Shown here: positions 16,051-24,973 of the stretch, piece after piece | Numbering within the stretch: the first letter of the stretch is position 1 | Layout: each line of letters opens with the position of its first letter | From: an uncultured Ruminococcus sp. | GTDB lineage: Bacteria > Bacillota > Clostridia > Oscillospirales > Acutalibacteraceae | Assembly (NCBI GenBank): GCA_902761345.1 | Contig: CACWKD010000001.1 | Coordinates: 1 to 55,977, forward strand | DNA length: 55,977 bases | Reading direction: 5' to 3' | Program-made: the position numbers and the translations under genes | Notes under the pieces: model-generated | Databases searched by the model: none | Told to the model about the DNA's origin: nothing | What the model saw: the letters and a program-made list of their open reading frames with translations, nothing else

Positions 16051-17406
16051 ATGACAAGTTCATTTTCCAAAAGGGTGACGGTAAGGATAATTTCTTTTTC
16101 AGCGGCAGCCGCTTTACTTCTTGCAGGCGCAGGTATGGGCGGTTACAAGATGATGTCACGATACAGGGACAGCTCCGAATACCGCTATCAGCTTGCTCTC
16201 AACAACCTATCCGACTACGTTTCCAACATCAAAACATCTCTTGAAAAAAGTCTATACTCCAACACCCCCGCACAGCAGCAGCCTATTTTTGCAAAGCTTA
16301 TGACTATGAGCGAGGGTGCTAAAAACTCACTCAGCCAACTGCCTATCAGCGGCGAACAGGCTGTATCTATACAAAAATACTTGGCTCAGGTGGGAGATTA
16401 CTCTTTCTACGCATTATCAAAAATTGCTAAAAACAACAAGCTGTCACCTGACGAAACAGATAATCTGAAAACATTCTACGATTATGCTTGTGAGCTTGAT
16501 ACATCTATCGGCGATCTTGCTGCGGCATACGGTGACGGCTCTGTAAAATTAGGTTCAGCCGTATCTCTGAAAGGCAACATTTCCTCGATAGGAGAAAAAG
16601 CAGACGATCTTACCCTTGACGGCGGTTTTCGTGAGATGAGTGAGGGATTTACGGATTACCCGACTATGATCTATGACGGGCCTTTCTCAGACCACATCGA
16701 ACAGCAAAAGCCTAAACTTCTCAAAGACGAACAGCAGATCAGTATGGAACAAGCTTTAACCGTAGCTGCAAAATTTATAGGCTGTAACGAAAATGAGTTG
16801 AGCTTTACGGGAAAAACCGAGGGTAATTTGCCTACCTATAACTTTGCGGGCGATAACATCTATATAACCGTAACTCAAAAAGGCGGCTTTGTAGTGCTGT
16901 ATAATAACTATTCGGATATTGCAAAAACTACGCTTGCGTACGATGACGCACTTAAAGAGGCAAAAAAACTTCTTCTTAATATTACAAAAGAAAACTTTGC
17001 CGAAAGCTACTATTCCTTTGAAAACAACATTTGTACAATCAACTTTGCATACACGCAAAACGATACTATCTATTACAGCGATCTTATTAAAGTAGGCGTA
17101 AGTATGCAGACGGGCGAAATTGTAAGCTATTGTGCGTCCGGTTATATTATGAACCACACCAAACGTGAACTTTCCACACCTACTCTCTCCCCCGATGAAG
17201 CGCAAAATTCTTTAAGCGATAAGCTTAAAGTACAGTCGTGTAAGCTTGCACTTATCCCAACAGCAGGAAAAAACGAAGTCCTCACCTATGAATTTAACTG
17301 TACGGCAGGGGAAGAAACCGTTCTTGTTTATATTAACTGCGACACGGGTCTTGAAGAACAGCTTTATATTGTAATCACGGACGATAATGGGGTTTTGGTT
17401 GTGTAG
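16051..17406 (+). CDS. ypeB: YpeB-like germination protein
   Basis: A 451-residue homologue of YpeB, which in Bacillus spores stabilises and localises the cortex-lytic enzyme SleB. One N-terminal membrane helix (about 12-30) precedes a long helical N-domain; the family hallmark FTDYPTMIYDGPFSDHIEQQKP is near residue 203, followed by PepSY-type repeats (QALTVAAKFIG, YDDALKEAKKLL, SPDEAQNSL). ATG behind GAAAGGGG. The usual partner sleB is not adjacent, so it must be elsewhere or replaced. A candidate sigma-G promoter precedes the gene. Its presence argues that the organism forms spores. Confidence 0.9.
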   Translation: MTSSFSKRVTVRIISFSAAAALLLAGAGMGGYKMMSRYRDSSEYRYQLALNNLSDYVSNIKTSLEKSLYSNTPAQQQPIFAKLMTMSEGAKNSLSQLPISGEQAVSIQKYLAQVGDYSFYALSKIAKNNKLSPDETDNLKTFYDYACELDTSIGDLAAAYGDGSVKLGSAVSLKGNISSIGEKADDLTLDGGFREMSEGFTDYPTMIYDGPFSDHIEQQKPKLLKDEQQISMEQALTVAAKFIGCNENELSFTGKTEGNLPTYNFAGDNIYITVTQKGGFVVLYNNYSDIAKTTLAYDDALKEAKKLLLNITKENFAESYYSFENNICTINFAYTQNDTIYYSDLIKVGVSMQTGEIVSYCASGYIMNHTKRELSTPTLSPDEAQNSLSDKLKVQSCKLALIPTAGKNEVLTYEFNCTAGEETVLVYINCDTGLEEQLYIVITDDNGVLVV

Positions 17407-17520
17407 AGCTTTTTTTGAGTGTGGAGTTTGGAGAGTGGAGTGTGGAGTTTTTTGGAGTTAGGAGTTGGGAGTTAGTTTTAGTTCAAAGTTCATAGTTCAT
17501 AGTAGATAGTTCCAAAAAAT
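17407..17520 (+). repeat. Degenerate 7-base tandem repeat tract, downstream of ypeB
   Basis: Directly after the ypeB stop the plus strand reads GTGTGGA, GTTTGGA, GAGTGGA, GTGTGGA, then GTTAGGA, GTTGGGA, and GTTCAAA, GTTCATA, GTTCATA, GTAGATA, GTTCC. This is the complement of the ACTNNNA units seen after minus-strand genes, so the orientation relative to the gene is the same. Confidence 0.75.
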
Positions 17521-17531
17521 TCATCAGCTAT

Positions 17532-17565
17532 AAAAAAAGCCTCCGCTAATTGCAGAGGTTTTTTA
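17532..17565 (+). terminator. Bidirectional terminator between ypeB and 17678 gene
   Basis: A-rich flank, stem CCTC(C)GC / GC(A)GAGG with loop TAATT, then a T tract at 17559-17564. A-tract and T-tract symmetry lets it work in both directions. It sits between two oppositely oriented heptamer tracts. Confidence 0.75.
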
Positions 17566-17584
17566 TATTGTCTATTTGTAATAT

Positions 17585-17675
17585 ACTCCAAAGCTTAAAA
17601 TACATCTCTATACTATGAACTTTGGACTAATAACTTATAACTAAATTCTATCAACTATAATCTTTGAACTAACAG
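17585..17675 (-). repeat. Degenerate 7-base tandem repeat tract, downstream of the 17678 gene
   Basis: The plus strand reads ACTATGA, ACTTTGG, ACTAATA, ACTTATA, ACTAAAT, TCTATCA, ACTATAA, TCTTTGA, ACTAACA up to the stop of the minus-strand gene at 17678. Confidence 0.75.
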
Positions 17676-17677
17676 CC

Positions 17678-18184
17678 TTACGCCCCTATAAGTTCCTTGC
17701 AGTCTTCCTGAGCAAACTTATCTATATTAACTATTCCGTTATACTCGTAAACTATAACTCTGTCCTTGTGCATAAGTACAGACACATCGCCAAGACTTTC
17801 AAGCTGAGATACAAATCTGATCACAGTATAAGAAAAGTCCTCAAACTGCGTATCAAGTATCTTTATGCAGTACGGCACAAGATAACCGCTGAGGTCTGTT
17901 ATCTTCTCGACAGTAGGCTTATAGCTGTCTCCCATATAGTTCATATCGCCTCTTTTTTCGGAATACTCTGTTACATACCCGTACAGTATTTTTGCAAGTA
18001 CGTCCTGCTGATTTTCAACTATGTAATTATAAGCGTTTTCATGTTTCTTCTCAGCCTTATCGCCTTTTTCCTTTGAGCCGATAACTACATAAATCTTATC
18101 ATCACTTCCGAAAAATTCTTTCCATGATTCGAGTTCAATTGTACCTATCAAACTTCCATTGTCATACTCAAGATCCTTTATCAT
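17678..18184 (-). CDS. Hypothetical cytoplasmic protein
   Basis: A 168-residue soluble protein without signal or membrane segment. The N-terminal half has beta character with a conserved-looking IELESWKEFFGSDDKIYVVIG; a charged helix follows (KEKGDKAEKKHENAY), then LAKILYGYVTEYSEKRG. The tail LHKDRVIVYEYNGIVNIDKF reads like a small substrate- or ligand-binding immunity-type fold, but I cannot assign it to a family. It is 31 bases after the amylase gene and probably cotranscribed with it. Confidence 0.65.
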   Translation of the reverse strand: MIKDLEYDNGSLIGTIELESWKEFFGSDDKIYVVIGSKEKGDKAEKKHENAYNYIVENQQDVLAKILYGYVTEYSEKRGDMNYMGDSYKPTVEKITDLSGYLVPYCIKILDTQFEDFSYTVIRFVSQLESLGDVSVLMHKDRVIVYEYNGIVNIDKFAQEDCKELIGA

Positions 18185-18215
18185 ATCTTTTCTTCTCCTT
18201 AAAACTCAAACATTT

Positions 18216-19688
18216 TTACTCTATATTAAGACAAATGTCTTTATATGCCTCTTCTGTCACCCATACGGAAACAGATCCGCCGTCTACATAAAATTCAGCT
18301 TTTCCGTCCTCGTCAACCGTTACGGGGATATTAGTCAGATCCATAGCGTTGAAAAACAGCTTGCCTGCAAACTGCTGTCCCAATTCCATTACCTTTGAAC
18401 CGCACTCGGCGTTAGTCATAAGTACAGCCACACCTGAATTTTGGTGTTCTTCATCGCCTCTCCTTACAAATCCTACTACGGAGTCATCGTCAAAATAATC
18501 CTCCTGCTCGCCATATGCGTACTTCTTTCTTATGTACACAAGCTTTTTCAGCGACGGCACAGCAGGTATATTATCGTTGGGGATACCGTAATAATCTCCG
18601 TAAAATACACACGGCAAACCCTCGGCTCTAAGCAGTATTATTGCATACGCTATCGGTTTAAACCATGTAGGTATAAACGAATACAGCGACTGCCCCGGCT
18701 GTGTGTCGTGGTTATCTACAAAAGTAACTGCATTATTCGGTTTAAGATCAAGCAGGGTATTATCTATAAGCTCGCTCATATTATAATGACCGTTTGAAAA
18801 AGCACAGTCGTGAAAAGCAAAATGCAATGGTACGTCAAAAAGCGACATACTATCCTCTACCACATCAAGATAATGTGTAAGCTTGTCTATCTCGCTTGAC
18901 CAGTATTCCCCAACCGCAAAAAAATCCCAACCGTAATGTTGTCTGAGTTCCTTTAACCAATCTCTGTAAAACTCAAAACGAATATGCTTTACTGCGTCTA
19001 TTCTAAATCCGTTCGGGTGTACCGTATCGAGATACCATTTTCCCCAGTCTGTAACAGCCTTAACTGTTTCGGGGTTCTCCATATCGAGGTCTGTACCCAT
19101 AAGATAATCAAAATTTGCAAACTCATCGTCTGTTTCGCTGTTCCACGCCTTTCCGTCAAACAGAAAAATACCCGACTGCTGTGCTTCCTCGTCCCAGTCC
19201 GTACCATTAAAATGCGTATGATTCCATGTAAACTCGGAATATTTACCTTGTCTACCGGGGAAAGTGTATTTCGTCCATACGGTACGGGGGGCAGGCTCGC
19301 CTATATCTTCCTCACGGTTTTCGGGGTTATTCTCAACCGCAATAACCTCCTCTACCTCGTCTGCACCTGTCATATGATTGAGTACAATATCTACATACAC
19401 CTCAATTCCCTTTTCCTGCAATACATGTACTGCATTAAGGTACTGATCTCTTGTACCGTACTTTGTGGCAACAGACCCTCTCTGGTCAAACTCGCCTAAA
19501 TCGTATGTATCATACACATCATATCCTACGCTGTTCTTTCCTGTCGCACCCTTGTACGCAGGGGGCAGCCACAGCATATTGATACCATTATCTTTGAGCT
19601 TATCCGCCTGAGCTACACACCTGTCCCAAAACAGACCGTTTGCAGGAAGATACCACTCAAAGTACTGCATCATAGTCTTGTTATCCAT
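18216..19688 (-). CDS. amyA: Cytoplasmic alpha-amylase, GH13 subfamily 5
   Basis: A 490-residue endo-acting alpha-1,4-glucanase without signal peptide, so it should act on intracellular glycogen-like polymer or imported maltodextrin. The (beta/alpha)8 signature strands are present: DIVLNHMTG, the nucleophile Asp in GFRIDAVKH (near 235), the acid/base Glu in VGEYW (near 266) and FVDNHD (near 330). The opening MMQYFEWYLPANG and length match the GH13_5 group (E. coli AmyA, Bacillus liquefying amylases). ATG start; gene order flavodoxin, amyA, hypothetical. Confidence 0.95.
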   Translation of the reverse strand: MDNKTMMQYFEWYLPANGLFWDRCVAQADKLKDNGINMLWLPPAYKGATGKNSVGYDVYDTYDLGEFDQRGSVATKYGTRDQYLNAVHVLQEKGIEVYVDIVLNHMTGADEVEEVIAVENNPENREEDIGEPAPRTVWTKYTFPGRQGKYSEFTWNHTHFNGTDWDEEAQQSGIFLFDGKAWNSETDDEFANFDYLMGTDLDMENPETVKAVTDWGKWYLDTVHPNGFRIDAVKHIRFEFYRDWLKELRQHYGWDFFAVGEYWSSEIDKLTHYLDVVEDSMSLFDVPLHFAFHDCAFSNGHYNMSELIDNTLLDLKPNNAVTFVDNHDTQPGQSLYSFIPTWFKPIAYAIILLRAEGLPCVFYGDYYGIPNDNIPAVPSLKKLVYIRKKYAYGEQEDYFDDDSVVGFVRRGDEEHQNSGVAVLMTNAECGSKVMELGQQFAGKLFFNAMDLTNIPVTVDEDGKAEFYVDGGSVSVWVTEEAYKDICLNIE

Positions 19689-19743
19689 TGTTCCACTCTT
19701 TCTTTATCAATTCAAACTTTATTTCTATACCTTTTCCTATATG

Positions 19744-20229
19744 TTATTGAAGAGCCTTGCAAAATTCTTCGATCCTGCCGTCATTCTCTGAATTCGGCTT
19801 ATCCTTGGGATCAACAAGTATCAGTTGCGCTTTCAGAGTATCACGCTCCAAAATCTTTTTAAGCTTAATTATAGCCTTATCCCCGCCTGCACCGCTCTGG
19901 CACATAAACACTGCAATATCTTTATCCGAGAGTACAGCCTTGTTTTCCTCTATAAATGTTCGTATCGGCGGTGTGAATGTACTTGCCCATACAGGCGTGC
20001 CAAAAACTACCGTATCATACTTATCGGGTAAAAACTCATACGGTAAAAGCTCGGGTTTATCACCCATTACTGCACTTTTTCCGCCCCAGAAAAATTTGCG
20101 AAATCCCTTATCGGGGTAAGTGTTTTTGGGAGAAATTTCTATCAGGTCTGCGTTTACGGCTTCTGCAACTTTTTCTGCAATAAGCTTTGTATTCCCGCTC
20201 ATCGTATAATATACAACTGCTGTTTTCAT
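19744..20229 (-). CDS. Flavodoxin-family protein
   Basis: A 161-residue flavodoxin-like FMN protein. The phosphate-binding loop is YYTMSGNTKLIAEKVAE; the aromatic-loop regions are FGTPVWASTFTPPIRTFI and FMCQSGAGGDKAI. It resembles the short, single-domain clostridial flavodoxins used as electron carriers or NAD(P)H-dependent reductases. ATG at 20229 follows AGAAGGAG; 36 further upstream codons in frame are unlikely to be used. An extended -10 (TGTTATAAT, core 20293-20298) suggests its own promoter. Confidence 0.88.
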   Translation of the reverse strand: MKTAVVYYTMSGNTKLIAEKVAEAVNADLIEISPKNTYPDKGFRKFFWGGKSAVMGDKPELLPYEFLPDKYDTVVFGTPVWASTFTPPIRTFIEENKAVLSDKDIAVFMCQSGAGGDKAIIKLKKILERDTLKAQLILVDPKDKPNSENDGRIEEFCKALQ

Positions 20230-20292
20230 AGATTTTGTATCTCCTTCTATTCTCTCACAACAGATTACAATTTTATATCTTTTCCAAAGAAT

Positions 20293-20301
20293 ATTATAAC
20301 A
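20293..20301 (-). promoter_or_regulatory. Extended -10 promoter element upstream of flavodoxin
   Basis: The minus strand reads TGTTATAAT, a TGn-extended -10, with no good -35 at 17 bases. The rest of 20230-20503 holds only AT-rich sequence and the hairpin CCGCAG / CTGCGG at 20465-20486, possibly the weak terminator of the ABC operon. Confidence 0.5.
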
Positions 20302-20503
20302 GATTGTAACCTTAACGTATAGAGTAATTATACCCAAACTTTTATCATTGTTACCTTATCAAATATAGGTAATAAAAACGTATTTATGAGAAAATTGTGG
20401 GCATACGTTCTTAATCTATTCTGATCTTTGTTTTTATTTCTTTTCAGTCATTATAATAATATTACCGCAGAGCATACACCCTGCGGCTAAAATCACTTTT
20501 TAT

Positions 20504-21175
20504 CTATACGTTTCTTTTCTTTGATACAGTACAGGCAACTGCATAACACAAATATACGATCACTACGCACACGCACCATAATATTACATGAAAATCAACT
20601 CTCAGCAGTATATCAAAACGATTGTCAAAGTAAAGATGTTCCATTCTGTTTATATAATCTATTTTTGTAAAATCTGTTTCAATGCGGAAAAATCTCATAA
20701 AAATACTAAAAACCACAACACTAAGCATTATCAGAATAGTATTTACAAAACGGTTTCTTACGATCAGAGATGACATCAGCCACAATGAAGCAAACACCAT
20801 AATAATTGTCAAAACGCTCTGAGCAACCAAATTATTCATATTGAAAAGCGAGTAACCTCTTCCGTGATTTGACAAACAAACGATCGTTTGAAAAATTACT
20901 GTTGCACCTGCCTCAATAACTGTAATATACATAAATCTCAGCAATATCGGAGCATTTTGTTTAACAGGCATAGTGCTGTACATTTTGTCGGCTTTCTCCT
21001 GCATATCGGACATAGCTATCGCCGAGGGTATAAAGAACAGCATCAATGTGCAATTAATGAAAAGAAATTGATACGAATAAGCAGGTAAAGCACACACCAC
21101 TATGATCAACATAATACACATCACCGCTATCCAAACACCCGATTGTCTGATATCCTTAAAAAATACTGCCCTCAT
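20504..21175 (-). CDS. ABC-2 type transporter permease
   Basis: A 223-residue integral membrane protein with about six helices, typical of the ABC-2 (YhaP/BcrB-like) permeases encoded beside YtrA-type regulators. The opening MRAVFFKDIRQSGVWIAVMC and MYSTMPVKQNAPILLRFMYI (cytoplasmic coupling segment) are characteristic. It overlaps the ATPase stop by four bases, so translation is coupled. The substrate is unknown; relatives respond to cell-envelope stress or peptide antibiotics. Confidence 0.85.
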   Translation of the reverse strand: MRAVFFKDIRQSGVWIAVMCIMLIIVVCALPAYSYQFLFINCTLMLFFIPSAIAMSDMQEKADKMYSTMPVKQNAPILLRFMYITVIEAGATVIFQTIVCLSNHGRGYSLFNMNNLVAQSVLTIIMVFASLWLMSSLIVRNRFVNTILIMLSVVVFSIFMRFFRIETDFTKIDYINRMEHLYFDNRFDILLRVDFHVILWCVCVVIVYLCYAVACTVSKKRNV

Positions 21176-22017
21176 TTTTCTTCCCCCTTTATCATCTGTA
21201 CAAAAATATCCTCTATCGTTGTTGGTTCTGCGTTGTGATTATTTTTCACAGCGTCAGTCCTGACGATTGCCTGCACTCCATAGGGTGTGGCACGTCTGCC
21301 CAATATATCCCTGCGGTCATAAATTTTAAGTTCTTCCTCTGTACAGCTTATCTTTCGGTAGCTGTCAAGCAGAACGTCCTTTTCCTCACACATAATCAGC
21401 CTGCCCTTATGAAGTATCGCTATATAGTCGCACAGCTTTTCAAGGTCTGTTACTATATGAGAGGAGAACAGTACCGAATGGTTTTCGTCCCTTGTAAACT
21501 CAAATATAATCTCTGCAAACTCATCTCTTACAACGGGGTCAAGTCCGCTTGTAGCCTCGTCCAATATGAGCAGATCGGCATTGTGCGAGAGTGCTGCCGA
21601 TATAGCTATCTTCTTTTTCATACCGAACGAATAATCCTTAAATTTAGTATTCTCGGATATTTCAAATCTGTCCGCATACTCAAAAAACATATTGCTGTCC
21701 CACTTGTCAAAGCACTTATTCATCATGCCGTCGATTTCTTTTAACTTAAACGATAACGGATAATTTACTTCATCGGGAACTATGCCAATCTTTTGACGTA
21801 CTTCCCATATCTTATTGACGTCGGTTTCTCCGAGTAAGGAGAGTTCGCCCTCTGAGCGTATCGCACCGTACAATATTTTGAGCAGTGTGGTTTTTCCTGC
21901 TCCGTTCTCACCGACAAGTCCCATAACACAGCCTGTCGGCAACGACAGCGTTATATTATCAAGCGTAAAGTTTTTGTATCTCTTTGTGATGTTATTCATC
22001 GAAAATGCGTTATTCAT
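21172..22017 (-). CDS. ABC transporter ATP-binding protein of the YtrA-type operon
   Basis: A 281-residue ATPase with Walker A GENGAGKTT, a Q-loop near VPDEVNYP, a degenerate signature YSFGMKKKIAISAAL, Walker B LLILDEATSGLDP and the H-loop SSHIV. The C-terminal extension (about 220-281) is common in the YhaQ/BcrA group. ATG at 22017 behind GGAGGA is preferred over the upstream in-frame start at 22059, which would overlap the regulator gene. Confidence 0.92.
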   Translation of the reverse strand: MNNAFSMNNITKRYKNFTLDNITLSLPTGCVMGLVGENGAGKTTLLKILYGAIRSEGELSLLGETDVNKIWEVRQKIGIVPDEVNYPLSFKLKEIDGMMNKCFDKWDSNMFFEYADRFEISENTKFKDYSFGMKKKIAISAALSHNADLLILDEATSGLDPVVRDEFAEIIFEFTRDENHSVLFSSHIVTDLEKLCDYIAILHKGRLIMCEEKDVLLDSYRKISCTEEELKIYDRRDILGRRATPYGVQAIVRTDAVKNNHNAEPTTIEDIFVQMIKGEEK

Positions 22018-22039
22018 GTTTTCCTCCTGTTCTGACTTA

Positions 22040-22417
22040 TCAATTATTGTCCTCGTCAAGCAAGTCGATCATACTTTTAATTTCCTCAGCCGTCACACCC
22101 ACAGGCTTTCCAAGCCTTAAAGCCTCCGACAAGTGTTCTTCTATCTTAGTAAGGGTTGCCTCTCTGACAAGCTCAATATTAGTCCCCGAAACAAAACACC
22201 CCTTGCCGGGCGTTGTATAGATGAAACCGTCACGCTCTAATTCCTCGTACGCTCGATTTGTGGTAATTACACTTATTCTCAGATCTTTCGCCAGATTTCT
22301 TATAGACGGCAAAGCCATATCGGGCGCAAGTGCTCCGCTGATTATCTCGCCCTTTATTTGCTCGTATATCTGCTCATATATCGGAACACCTCGTCGGTTA
22401 TCTATTATTATCTGCAT
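22040..22417 (-). CDS. GntR-family regulator, YtrA subfamily
   Basis: A 125-residue transcriptional repressor: a winged helix at residues 8-75 (PIYEQIYEQIKGEI, LPSIRNLAKDLRISVITTNRAYEELERDGFIYTTPGKGCFV) and a short helical C-terminal dimerisation segment, the YtrA layout. In relatives it represses its own ABC operon until cell-wall-active peptides appear. The promoter and an inverted repeat just upstream fit autoregulation. ATG at 22417 behind GAGGTGA. Confidence 0.93.
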   Translation of the reverse strand: MQIIIDNRRGVPIYEQIYEQIKGEIISGALAPDMALPSIRNLAKDLRISVITTNRAYEELERDGFIYTTPGKGCFVSGTNIELVREATLTKIEEHLSEALRLGKPVGVTAEEIKSMIDLLDEDNN

Positions 22418-22437
22418 ATGATCACCTCATTCGTACT

Positions 22438-22479
22438 ACTGTATATTTACAGTATATACAGTATAGACGGATTTGTCAA
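22438..22479 (-). promoter_or_regulatory. Promoter and operator of the GntR-ABC operon
   Basis: Minus strand TTGACA (22474-22479), 17-base spacer, TATACT (22451-22456). The inverted repeat ACTGTA-TATT-TACAGT (22438-22453) overlaps the -10 and probable start point, and a further ACAGTATA unit lies at 22458-22465. It is a good candidate binding site for the adjacent YtrA-type repressor. Confidence 0.75.
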
Positions 22480-22494
22480 GAGTATTTTTAAATT

Positions 22495-22534
22495 TTTTCA
22501 AAAAAATAAAGCCGTAATCCGAAGATTACAGCTT
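22495..22534 (-). terminator. Intrinsic terminator with TTCG loop
   Basis: Minus strand stem AAGCTGTAATC / GATTACGGCTT (one mismatch) closed by a TTCG tetraloop (22509-22534), followed by TATTTTTTT. It ends transcription of the four-helix-bundle gene. Confidence 0.9.
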
Positions 22535-22558
22535 ATCCGTCAAGTCGTCAAATGAATA

Positions 22559-22954
22559 TTATTGTGAGTAATTTGAACTGTTATATCTGTTCCATTTACT
22601 ATCGGCAACAGTATTTGTTTTATTTGCATTGATAGACGCAATCAGCACGTTTTTAATATCCTGCAAAAGCGAAATAAGATATACATAGTCATACGGGAAC
22701 AAATTCATAGAACTTAATGTTTTAAGAAGATATACACACTCTACTGACGCCTTGAGTGCCTCCTGTAAATGCTCGTTAAAATCCGTTTTATCATCACCGT
22801 AAACAGACTTATTTATATGTGTACCCATTTCAGACGCTGCCTCAAGCAGTCTTTTGGATATAGTTTCGTCAAAGCCTGATTTTGAGTAAGCCTCGTTAAA
22901 CAGTGCTATCTGTGCCAAAAATTCAACTGACTTATTAAAAATGATATTACTCAT
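22559..22954 (-). CDS. Four-helix-bundle protein (S23/IVS-like)
   Basis: A 131-residue all-helical protein related to the four-helix-bundle family first found in rRNA intervening sequences. Matching features are the opening FNKSVEFLAQIALFNEAY, the middle LLEAASEMGTHINKSVYGDDKTDFNEHLQEALKASVEC split over about 40-77, and a final helix ending ANKTNTV. The conserved Arg-rich ssRNA-type motif of the family (RAa.SI..NIaEG) is only loosely kept, so it may be a diverged member. ATG at 22954 is chosen behind GAGGTGG. Function unknown. Confidence 0.7.
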   Translation of the reverse strand: MSNIIFNKSVEFLAQIALFNEAYSKSGFDETISKRLLEAASEMGTHINKSVYGDDKTDFNEHLQEALKASVECVYLLKTLSSMNLFPYDYVYLISLLQDIKNVLIASINANKTNTVADSKWNRYNSSNYSQ

Positions 22955-23137
22955 GCTTACCACCTCAGTTTATATTATATCAAAACCACGGAAAAAAAGC
23001 AATAAATAATTTTTAATTAAACTGTTTTTTTAGTGAAATTTTTCTTTAAAAATATGTACAAAAATTACAAATTGAGTATTATGTCCGAATTATACAAACA
23101 TAACACACCCTGCACACTGCTTTTAACTCTCCAAACC

Positions 23138-23164
23138 AAAAAGCTCCCACCGTGCAGTGAGAGC
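23138..23164 (-). terminator. Terminator of the symporter gene
   Basis: Minus strand stem GCTCTCAC / GTGGGAGC with one G-T pair (23143-23150 with 23157-23164), then TTTTT. Confidence 0.82.
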
Positions 23165-23183
23165 CTTTCTGTTTGTATATTAC

Positions 23184-24761
23184 TTATTTTTTCTTATTTT
23201 TCTTTGACTTGCCTAAAGAAGTCTTTACAGCTGCTGTCGGTTTATCCCAAACAACATCGTCCTCAACAAAGCCTTTTTTCTTCATATTGTTGATAACTAC
23301 CCTTGCGATAAATCCGCTGATAAATACAAGTCCCGATACTATCCAGCCTGCTATAACTTGTGACCACATCGGATAATCGCCGTAACTGCCGCCGTTCTTT
23401 GAGAACAGAACTATCATATTCCATACGAACAATATTATAAGCAACAATGGCGATACCACCTTTACAGATGAAGCAAACCACCAGTACGGCGCTTTAAACT
23501 TCTTAGTATTGCGGTTTATCTCATGGTGTACCTTTTTAAGGTCAAATGCCCAGCCAACAGCAATACACTCAAGCACGCCTATAATAATAAGGTTAATCTG
23601 ATTTGTCCAGTTATCTACAATATCAAGCCATGCAAGACCAGACTGTGAACAGTAAACAAGCGAGATAATTCCTGCTATTGAACATACTGCGATCGTAACC
23701 GTCTTAGGCTTTATATGGAACTTATCGGATACTGCTGCCGAGATACCCTCTACAATAGAGAATGCAGAGTCAATTGCTAAAGTAATCAGCATAAGATAGA
23801 ATATCGCTCCAAACACTGCGTTAAGCCATCCTATATTCGTAAGATGAACTATTGCCTGCGGATATACAATAAACGCTGTTGCAACACCGCTGTCTGTGAT
23901 CTTATCAAGCATTCCCGTACCGCCCATTGTAGAGAACATTACTATACCCGACAGAACGCTTACAGCCATATCGGAAAATGCAATAATAAGCGCGTCTGCT
24001 GCTATGTTAGCGTCATCACCAAGGTATGAACCGTACGCAAACATTATTGCCATCATTATAGACAGACTATAAAACACCTGTCCGATAGCGTCAACCCAGA
24101 GTGAGGGATCTGAGAATGCATTTACATCAGGTATAAAAAGCTTTGCAAGACCCTCTCCCGCACCGCTCATTGTACAACCCTTTATCGCCATGATAAGAAG
24201 AAGTACAACAGGAGCAAATACAGTAAACTTAACTACCTTACTTACGGAGCTTGCACCGTTTCTGATACAGTAGAAAATAAGTCCCCACGCAATCAAAAGA
24301 CAGGCAAGAACAGGACCCGGAATATCACTGCCCGAAATAGCTCTGGTTGTCTTTGTAAGATCAAAAAACAAAGATGAAGCTGCCTCGCCGTCCTGAGTCA
24401 TAAATGCAAATCTCCATGAATTCAGGAACATAAGAATTACCCACGCAAATACTACCGAATAATATGTAACGATAACAAATGCGTTTGAAGTTGCCGCCCA
24501 GCCTATCGGCTCAGCTTTTTTGTTAATACCTCGCATGGATTCTATCGCACCCTTGCGAAGCTTTCTGGAGATAGAGATCTCCATCATAAACAGCGGTACG
24601 CCCATTACAAGCATAGCCACAAGATAAACAAGCAGGAATGTTCCGCCGCCATGCTTTGCTGCAAGGCCGGGAAATCTCCATGCGTTGCCGAGTCCAACTG
24701 CCGAACCTACCGAAGCCAGAATGAAGGTCAGGCGTGAACCCCATGAACCACGTTTTTCCAT
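23184..24761 (-). CDS. Sodium-dependent transporter, neurotransmitter:sodium symporter (NSS/SNF) family
   Basis: A 525-residue LeuT-fold transporter of about 12 membrane helices; bacterial members import amino acids with sodium. The helix 1 motif is intact: SRLTFILASVGSAVGLGNAWRFPGLAAKHGGGTFL in two parts from residue 8, with the unwound GNAWRFP that binds sodium and substrate. Helix 6 substrate-site region is ALSIMMAIMFAYGS-like (FYSLSIMMA). The C-terminal tail ends with lysines. Monocistronic, with its own promoter and terminator. The substrate cannot be read from sequence alone. Confidence 0.93.
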   Translation of the reverse strand: MEKRGSWGSRLTFILASVGSAVGLGNAWRFPGLAAKHGGGTFLLVYLVAMLVMGVPLFMMEISISRKLRKGAIESMRGINKKAEPIGWAATSNAFVIVTYYSVVFAWVILMFLNSWRFAFMTQDGEAASSLFFDLTKTTRAISGSDIPGPVLACLLIAWGLIFYCIRNGASSVSKVVKFTVFAPVVLLLIMAIKGCTMSGAGEGLAKLFIPDVNAFSDPSLWVDAIGQVFYSLSIMMAIMFAYGSYLGDDANIAADALIIAFSDMAVSVLSGIVMFSTMGGTGMLDKITDSGVATAFIVYPQAIVHLTNIGWLNAVFGAIFYLMLITLAIDSAFSIVEGISAAVSDKFHIKPKTVTIAVCSIAGIISLVYCSQSGLAWLDIVDNWTNQINLIIIGVLECIAVGWAFDLKKVHHEINRNTKKFKAPYWWFASSVKVVSPLLLIILFVWNMIVLFSKNGGSYGDYPMWSQVIAGWIVSGLVFISGFIARVVINNMKKKGFVEDDVVWDKPTAAVKTSLGKSKKNKKK

Positions 24762-24811
24762 AATAAATTCCTCTCCTCATTTTATTTTTTCTGTTATGGA
24801 ATGTAAATTTT

Positions 24812-24840
24812 ATTATAACCCATATTACTTTATAATGCAA
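24812..24840 (-). promoter_or_regulatory. Sigma-A promoter of the symporter gene
   Basis: Minus strand TTGCAT (24835-24840), 17-base spacer, TATAAT (24812-24817). Confidence 0.75.
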
Positions 24841-24973
24841 CACTATTTTTTATTCTTTTCAAGGCAGCCATATGAAATAATTCTTAAATTTTGTACAAAT
24901 TATCCAATATTCCCCCCATTGGGTACGATCCATAATTTAAACAAGTCCTATTTTTATTAAATCGTACTTTATC

